Source: Datnioides undecimradiatus (Eukaryota; Chordata; Actinopteri; Lobotiformes; Datnioididae). Taken from it: 64,000 nucleotides of DNA. This document shows positions 58,649-64,000 of the stretch, in pieces. Made by a program: the position numbers and the translations under genes. The stretch spans positions 6,114,419 through 6,178,418 of the forward strand of contig WARS01000036.1 in NCBI GenBank assembly GCA_008933995.1. The letters are read 5' to 3'. The stretch's first letter is position 1, and every line of letters starts with the position of its first letter. The notes under the pieces were generated by a model. It had not been told where the DNA came from. It did no database searches and saw nothing but the letters and a program-made list of their open reading frames with translations.

Positions 58649-58771
58649 TCAAAGGTTTGTTTCATCCCATGTTGGGTCATTCATGCTCTTCAACACCCTC
58701 CTCACCACCTTTTCTAGATCCTTCCGTGCTCTCTGCTCCTCCTCCAGTGACCTCTTCATCTTTTTGTTATC
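58649..58771 (-). CDS. arhgef7: ARHGEF7 (beta-PIX) last exon: coiled coil and PDZ ligand
   Basis: Forty codons plus TGA. It starts DNKKMKRSLEEEQRARKDLE, continues through KVVRRVLKSMNDP and ends TWDETNL. This matches the C terminus I recall for vertebrate beta-PIX, where the heptad region trimerises and the final TNL binds PDZ proteins such as Shank and Scribble. The acceptor is TTTACAG/GAT at 58772-58773. It follows the 58939-58993 exon across a 167-bp intron in phase 0. Beta-PIX is a Rho-family exchange factor (Rac1/Cdc42) that works with PAK and GIT proteins at focal adhesions and synapses. Only the 3' end of the gene is in the window; the SH3, DH and PH domains lie beyond the right edge. 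The paralogue (a or b in fish) cannot be told. Confidence 0.95.
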   Translation of the reverse strand, partial: DNKKMKRSLEEEQRARKDLEKVVRRVLKSMNDPTWDETNL

Positions 58772-58938
58772 CTGTAAAGTACAACTGTGTCACGTATGTT
58801 GTTCTAAAAGAGATTTATCACCATGTTTCATTGCAAATATACTTAAATTCTATAATTCAACAATTAGCAATGAAAGTCAAAATAGCTCATTTTAACTGAA
58901 AGTCATCACAATCTTTTATAAACATCCCAAACACTTAC

Positions 58939-58993
58939 CTGTTTAAGCTCTTGAACCTCATCCCTCAGGGCGTAGACCACATCCACCAAGCTC
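58939..58993 (-). CDS. arhgef7: ARHGEF7 exon: start of coiled coil
   Basis: 55 bp. One base completes a lysine codon begun in the previous exon, then 18 codons read SLVDVVYALRDEVQELKQ. The human sequence I recall is SLVDTVYALKDEVQELRQ, so the match is close. The acceptor AAAAG/G lies at 58994-58995, and a consensus donor CAG/GTAAGT ends the exon. The heptad pattern (hydrophobic V/Y/L/V/L positions) leads into the next exon's coiled coil. Confidence 0.95.
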
Positions 58994-59448
58994 CTTTTAA
59001 GATGATCAAAGTTACAGGTCAACACAACAGCGATGCAAACAACACCAGTTATTATTTTTATGTTTAAATTTCATCTCTCATCTTCCAACTCTCATATGCC
59101 CTCATGTACTGCACAGCATAAGTTCCCCATCTCTTGCATTACAAAAAGGGATGGCTCAGATCCCCGCCAGGTTTCATGAGAGGGACAATTGTGTCAACCA
59201 AAATCTGCTGTATTGTACCGATGGGTGAGTGTTATTATCAGACATCTGAAAAGACGGCAGCCTATCCTAGTATCTCAGAGTAGCAGCATCCACCGAAAGC
59301 AGTTTGTTTACCATTAATCACTAAAAAGTTCCAGCTGACATTGAACAAATGCCACAGACAGTGAATGAAAGTGCACTAACACATTATTGGTTTTGGTCTT
59401 TACAAGGCGAAGGATGACTGTGAGAAAGACATGCATTTGTTTTCTTAC

Positions 59449-59551
59449 TTTTCTTCCACTGCATTTTGCGACCCGTTGCGACTGTGCCCCTCCACCAGGA
59501 CTTTCTTCTCACCAGGGATAATCACATGCAGCCCTGTTTCTGTTTGCGGTC
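59449..59551 (-). CDS. arhgef7: ARHGEF7 exon: variable linker before the coiled coil
   Basis: 103 bp: two bases complete AGA (Arg) after the GIT-binding exon, then 33 codons read PQTETGLHVIIPGEKKVLVE and GHSRNGSQNAVEE, then two bases of a lysine codon. The human counterpart I recall runs SRKESAPQVLLPEEEKIIVE and ends NGQTVIEEK, so length and pattern agree but identity is low. The acceptor follows TTCTGTTTTGAAACAG and the donor is AA/GTAAGA. This is the least conserved exon seen here. Its place is fixed by perfect phase on both sides. Confidence 0.88.
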
Positions 59552-59963
59552 CTGTTTCAAAACAGAAGAGCACTCAACAATTGGTACTTTGCTTCGTCTC
59601 AGGTGAGTCTGTACTGTGTCATCATCAGTAAATTACTTTTTCAGACCACAGTCTGAGCTTCTTTATTGGAGAGTCACAGCACCGAAGAGAACCAATCACA
59701 CACCACAACGAGTGGTAGTAATGTGTTAGTCATGCACAGGCCAGATATCAGACAAGAGCCAGAGGACAGTGAAAGGAAATGAGAAGCTGGAGAGATCTGG
59801 GTGGGAAAAACACAAAAACCCATTAATACATTCACATTACACTCTGTCAATCTGAAATTAATAAGAACTCCAACATCTTCCTCAAATGACAACACACGCC
59901 AGACACAATCAGATCTGTCATTCTAACAAATCACCAGAATGCCAGCGTCTACCAAATGACAGA

Positions 59964-59969
59964 TTTATT
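59964..59969 (-). terminator. arhgef7: Polyadenylation signal AATAAA
   Basis: A canonical hexamer in the context TTTTGAATAAATCTGTC on the minus strand, about 400 bp before the next coding exon. Confidence 0.45.
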
Positions 59970-61092
59970 CAAAACTCATAATACAGCGTTTGGGACTTGA
60001 ACACTTCAGCAGTGTAGAACAAATACACTGACAGCGCTGTTAGATAAGACATGGTCACGTGTGTGAACTGAATACAGCATTAGAGCACACAGAGGACAAT
60101 GTTGGTCAAAGACAGTTGGTCTCTTCACCCTGCCTGTCCCACAGATTCTTAAAACCACAGAATACACCTGTCACAAAGTTTAGCACATGATATAAGGACA
60201 GTGATATTCTTAGCTCAAATACTCATAGAAGGTAGAATGGATTTTTTTCTTGCTCCATGACAACTAGTATTTACAGAAAGGGAGACTATGTGCTCTTATA
60301 TTTCAAGTCCACTCTGACAGTATTCTGAGGTTGAATGCGTAGTTTACATAGAAATGTTCCCGTATAATCACGGTCTCTTGTTTCTTTTTCTTCTTTTTTT
60401 TTTTTTACCCCAATGCTTTCAAAACACCGAAGGTGAGCATTTACACTACGAATGAGCATTTACTTTACAGTAACACTGAATACTCAAGTCTACCTTTAGG
60501 ACTATATCATACACACTCTAGGTAGACGACAAAAAGTACAGAAATTTAACAGATTCTATCCCCCACACCCACTGGCCCATTACATGATTGTGCAAAATAA
60601 ACACCTCATGTTATAATTTTCAGTGTAAACTTTGATACAGACCAATAAAATGTAAAAATAAGAAAACAAATGATTCTTCCAGGGATCATTTTGTAAACAT
60701 CGACATACAGAATAAAAATAAATAACTGAAATGAAAAAAACGCCTGTATACAAAATAAAGAATACAATAAAGAAATCATTTCAGAAACAGTAAGTAGGTG
60801 TGTAACATGGACCAATATATTTCATATGTCATTCGCATTGCTTGCTGTAAGAGGAGATAGACTTTAAGTGGATGCCAACCTGTACTTTTAATACCAACAC
60901 TGGAAAAATACTTCTTCATAAAAATAGTCATTAATGCAAGAGAGCACATGGAAACCTCGCATGTCAGACAACACAAAGGCATGTCTGGCTTATGAGGCCG
61001 CAGTATAGGTGCTAGTTTGTTGCGACACAAGGGATTTTTGTTTTTGATATTATGTTATGTTTAAATTATCTGACTCTGCTGACGGTTGCACC

Positions 61093-61500
61093 TAAAAGGA
61101 ATAGTTCAACATTTTGGGAACTGACTTAATGTCGTTCTTGTCAAGAGTTTGATGAGAAGATTGTTGTCACTTTCATGATTGTACATAACCAGAATATTGC
61201 AACAGGTTTTGATATCATGCTAGTGTGTTAGGTAGAGCATTACAGACTTACTTGACTACATTAAAACTGGAAACAGGCAAACAGCTAGTCTGGCTCTGTC
61301 TCTGTCTGTTTGGTGCTGGTCACTTTATTGTGTTACCTTTGGACAGAGCCATGCAAGCTGTTTCCCACCACTTCCAGTCTGTGTACTGCACAAATCTAAC
61401 CTGTGTCTGACTCCAGATTCATTTTGAACTGCAAGATCTGAGAGTGGAAACAATAGTCTCATCTGACTCTCTCTCCTAAAATATTGAACTATTCCTTTAA
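61093..61500. mobile_element. MITE family B, near-complete copy
   Basis: Terminal inverted repeats of about 20 bp: AAAGGAATAGTTCAACAT at the left and its near-exact reverse complement (one or two changes) at 61478-61500. The interior holds no coding frame. It includes the GAGAAGATTG, CTGGAAACAGGC and TTTGGACAGAGCCATG phrases shared with the 10655 fragment. I recall this element as common in fish genomes; the name is unknown to me. It lies inside ARHGEF7, in the intron or long 3' UTR. Confidence 0.75.
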
Positions 61501-61750
61501 CTAGCAGGCGATGTTAAATAAAGGCATTTAATTTGTATTCCTGTAGTTTGCAGGTTAATAATTGTCGGGTTGTTATGTAATGCTTGGTTTCCTTGAATTT
61601 GTTAATGCACTAATTTGAAGTTTAAAACAAAATAGAAATGCAACCCTGTAGAACCACTGACAGACAGCAACATCATTGGATGGAAGATCAGGCTTAAAGG
61701 ATGATGCTTAGGAGACTACAGTATACAGCAAAATATTATAATCGATGACT

Positions 61751-62237
61751 TTAAGGGGTCAGTTCACCAAAATAAAAATAAAATACTTATTTATCACCTC
61801 TACTCTAAACGTTTGTTATCTAGTCATACACAGAATTTTCCAGGTTACTTTCTTTCTTAAGATTTTTGCATACACAACAATACACTGTAGTTAAATGCAA
61901 CATATTTTGTGATGCTCTCAGGACTAAAAAAAAAAAAAAAAAGCATTTAAAAAGTAAAACAAAATTCAACAAGGATGTGTGCACAGTTTTAACAGCGGCT
62001 GCGGAAACTAGTTTGAATTAAAACTATTGACAGCCAGGATTATCCAGCGTAATGGGGGATACATCCACTCTAATTGTGAGAGCACCATTAGCAGAATCCT
62101 CTTCACTTTGATTGTATTGGAGTTGAGGCAGAATTATTTCAAAACCTGAGCAAGTAAAACCAAACCTATCTGTATGGCTAGTGAAATGTGAAAATGTACA
62201 TTTATGTTTTGGTCATTTGGGTGAACTGACCCTTTAA
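61751..62237. mobile_element. MITE family C, near-complete copy
   Basis: Terminal inverted repeats: TTAAGGGGTCAGTTCACC at 61751 onward and, at 62215-62237, GGGTGAACTGACCCTTTAA. They differ at two or three positions over 23 bp. The interior is non-coding with a 17-A run at 61926-61942. The GGGTCAGTTCACCCAAAT end is a pattern I recall from many fish genomes. It sits 250 bp from the family B element. Confidence 0.75.
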
Positions 62238-63099
62238 ATTCACCCTTCTTAGTCCACTAGCTGGAGAAAGCTTGACTACAGAGTGAAGTGCAAGTGGAAA
62301 ATCTCCTCTTCCTGTGGCAGCTGCACCAAAGTAAACTGTTTCACAAACTATGAAATATAGCGATTTTAGCTAGTTTTATTTTGAAGTTTGTTAGCTTTTG
62401 GTCATGTGGTATGTTAACTGTAATCCTTCTTAGCACATGGCAACATGAAGAAAGATCCAAATTATGAAAACAAAAATTATATAAAATTTTAAGAATTTGG
62501 ATATTTTTATTTGCATGCTGCTATATTATCAGGCAGCAGGGGCATATGTGCCCGAACCTGTGCGTGTGTGTATGGCATCTGTGCTATGTTTGAGCATACA
62601 TACTCTAGAAACACATACTGGAGAGAAGTAGTACATGGTAAATAGAATACACTCGTTCCTGAAGTACATCTGAATATCAGACAGGAAAAGCTCAGCCCCC
62701 ATCGCTCCCTCCCCCGGTTATCCCTCCCCTATATTCCACTCCAACATCCCTGCACCCCCTGCTGGGAGAGTCCGCCACATTTATGGTCAAACAAGGGGAG
62801 TGGTCACATTCAAGATAAATTAACAAGAATTACCAAACACTTACTGCATGACAACTACACGAAGAGAGGAGGCACATAAAAGGGAAAGTGGCAAGGCAAC
62901 AGGGAGATGCTTAAAACATCTTAAAACAACCAATCTAAAAATAAATAAACCAAATAAGTTAACAAAAATGAACAAATATATCATAGAAAATAAATAGATA
63001 AATTAAAAAAATCTAGTTTCTTTTTAATACATTGAAGGTAAGAGAGGTAAGCACGCTGTACGTTACATTACAGTACAGCGTGGCAGTACTGTACGTTCT

Positions 63100-63308
63100 T
63101 TAGTTCTGGTGAGAGATACAGCTCTTACGCGGCACTGAACCCATCCTGTAACTGTGGGTGGTCCAGATGGAGTCATAGTCAGAGTCCTCCGAAAGGTCAG
63201 AGGACAATTCTGGCCGCGACACGCTGCTACGGCGGCCCGGCGAGTCCATACAGGACCGGTCCACGTCTGCCAGCACGTGGTTGTGCATCAGGTCAGTGCC
63301 CTGCCAGG
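63100..63308 (-). CDS. arhgef7: ARHGEF7 alternative terminal exon (SHQN form)
   Basis: 209 bp: two bases complete ACC (Thr) after the GIT-binding exon, then WQGTDLMHNHVLADVDRSC and, further on, SEDSDYDSIWTTHSYRMGS, ending KSCISHQN and TAA. The human isoform I recall has WQGTDLMHNHVLADDDQ and ends SYISHQN, so this is the fish form of the beta-PIX variant that stops before the coiled coil. The acceptor ACCAG/CC at 63309-63310 has a poor polypyrimidine tract, which fits regulated inclusion. Including it removes the coiled coil and PDZ ligand and replaces them with a Ser-rich acidic tail. Confidence 0.92.
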
Positions 63309-63748
63309 CTGGTCGGGTCAAGCCAAGTTTGGCAGTGACGACACGAATGTAGAGGTATGAAATGGTGTGTGAAAAAGAAGAGTGATGGTGTAGAAGGAGG
63401 AGGTAACACAGGCAACAAATGGTAACGGGAGGGGTGGGATAATGGCGCAAATCAAAATACATGGAGGAAAATTATAGTAGAGCATGGAGTAAACAAACAT
63501 TGATGACAACAGAGAAAAGAAGGAACTCAAAGTAAACCAGAGCAATGCCAATAAAGTGAGGAGTGGAGGAGAGACAGACAGAAGGAGAAGATTCGGTTAG
63601 AAAGATCAGCTCAGAATATCAGTGTTAAAGAAAAGCACTGAGTAACAGAAGGCAGGTACAACAGTAACAAGGACAGCAAACTCCAGCAGGAATCTCTCCT
63701 CTTTGGTGCATGCACATGTAACGTAGAAGTCAGTTTGTGTTTTCTTAC

Positions 63749-63838
63749 TGGAGTTAAGAGTCTGCCTGGTTTTGGCGCTGGTGCAGTATGCCTCAATAAC
63801 TTTGAGTATCTGGGCATCTTCTTCCAGAGCAGCTGTAC
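63749..63838 (-). CDS. arhgef7: ARHGEF7 exon: GIT-binding region
   Basis: 90 bp: two bases of a split codon, 29 codons reading [20 protein letters not shown] then AKTRQTLNS, and one base of the next codon. It is almost identical to the human beta-PIX segment I recall, whose amphipathic helix ([14 protein letters not shown]) binds the focal-adhesion-targeting-like domain of GIT1/2. The acceptor follows a strong T-rich tract (TTTCTTTTTATCCTCTTTG) and TCTCAG; the donor is TCCA/GTAAGA. Both the SHQN exon and the 59449-59551 exon can join this donor in frame, so the alternative C-termini branch here. Confidence 0.96.
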
Positions 63839-64000
63839 CTGAGACAAAGAGGATAAAAAGAAAAAAATATATTTATGTGCTTGAGTCACTGAGTCACAAT
63901 TTCCCTACTATTATATGCTCAAATGACAGTTTCATGACCAGTTTGACATTTTGGGAAGTACCCAGTCTTGTCCAGGGCCCCTTTCAATGCTTTACATCAA
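63839..64000 (-). other. arhgef7: ARHGEF7 intron to the window edge
   Basis: Intronic sequence upstream of the GIT-binding exon. 63938-63960 (TTTGACATTTTGGGAAGTAC) resembles the start of another MITE family B copy cut off by the window end. Confidence 0.6.

Larger units (their letters stand above)
59945..63099 (-). other. arhgef7: Probable long 3' UTR of the SHQN-ending ARHGEF7 form
   Basis: From the SHQN stop to an AATAAA at 59969-59964 on the minus strand. The stretch 59950-61060 has a UTR-like character on the minus strand: T-rich with repeated TTTATTTT and TGTAAATG text and no splice-flanked exon. An alternative AATAAA lies at 62511-62506. The same DNA is intron for transcripts that splice on to the DETNL exons. 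UTR extent is inferred. Confidence 0.4.

Noticed and set aside
58631..58654. Plus-strand mini-exon EPQTEILK that would extend the 56993 frame in phase
   Set aside because: It is exactly antisense to the DETNL end of the minus-strand ARHGEF7 exon, so the fit of phase and splice-like edges is coincidence.

Overview
The window reads as vertebrate, most likely teleost fish, genomic DNA. It has split exons with GT-AG junctions, very many CA/GT and CT/GA microsatellites, short non-autonomous DNA transposons of types I recall from fish genomes, and no operon-like gene packing. Only one protein gene can be named with confidence: the 3' end of ARHGEF7 (beta-PIX), on the minus strand in the right-hand 6 kb. 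I recognised it by reading exon translations against the remembered vertebrate protein. No database search was run.

Right end (57.9-64 kb). Five minus-strand ARHGEF7 coding segments are visible. The GIT-binding exon (63749-63838) can join either to an exon with its own stop (63100-63308, ending SHQN) or to three exons further left (59449-59551, 58939-58993, 58649-58771). Those three encode the linker, the coiled coil and the DETNL PDZ ligand. All junctions keep frame. A probable 3.1-kb 3' UTR of the SHQN form (signal at 59964) holds two MITE-type elements. The DETNL form has a short UTR with a signal at 57909.

Just left of the gene (56.64-57.12 kb) is a CpG-rich patch with a YY1 site, ETS sites, a perfect hairpin, and splice donors pointing both ways. 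It is a probable promoter of unknown ownership. A second, weaker promoter-like arrangement (CCAAT, TATA, splice donor, minus strand) lies at 52.8-53.0 kb.

The remaining 56 kb (1-56.6 kb) has no recognisable coding gene. It alternates between microsatellites, decayed mobile elements, plain AT-rich DNA and many 100-300 bp blocks dense in homeodomain, POU, SOX/TCF, RFX and CTCF-like motifs. In human the DNA 3' of ARHGEF7 leads through TEX29 to SOX1, so I infer that this desert is the fish ARHGEF7-SOX1 interval and that many blocks are conserved developmental enhancers. Conservation itself cannot be seen in one sequence, so these calls carry low to moderate confidence. The most striking blocks are a duplicated 26-bp TCF/homeodomain unit (229-292), two SOX-rich blocks (36354-36535 and 53474-53646) and an 11-bp-phased GGATAAT triplet (50775-50804). 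I found no tRNA, rRNA, CRISPR array or prokaryotic-type system.
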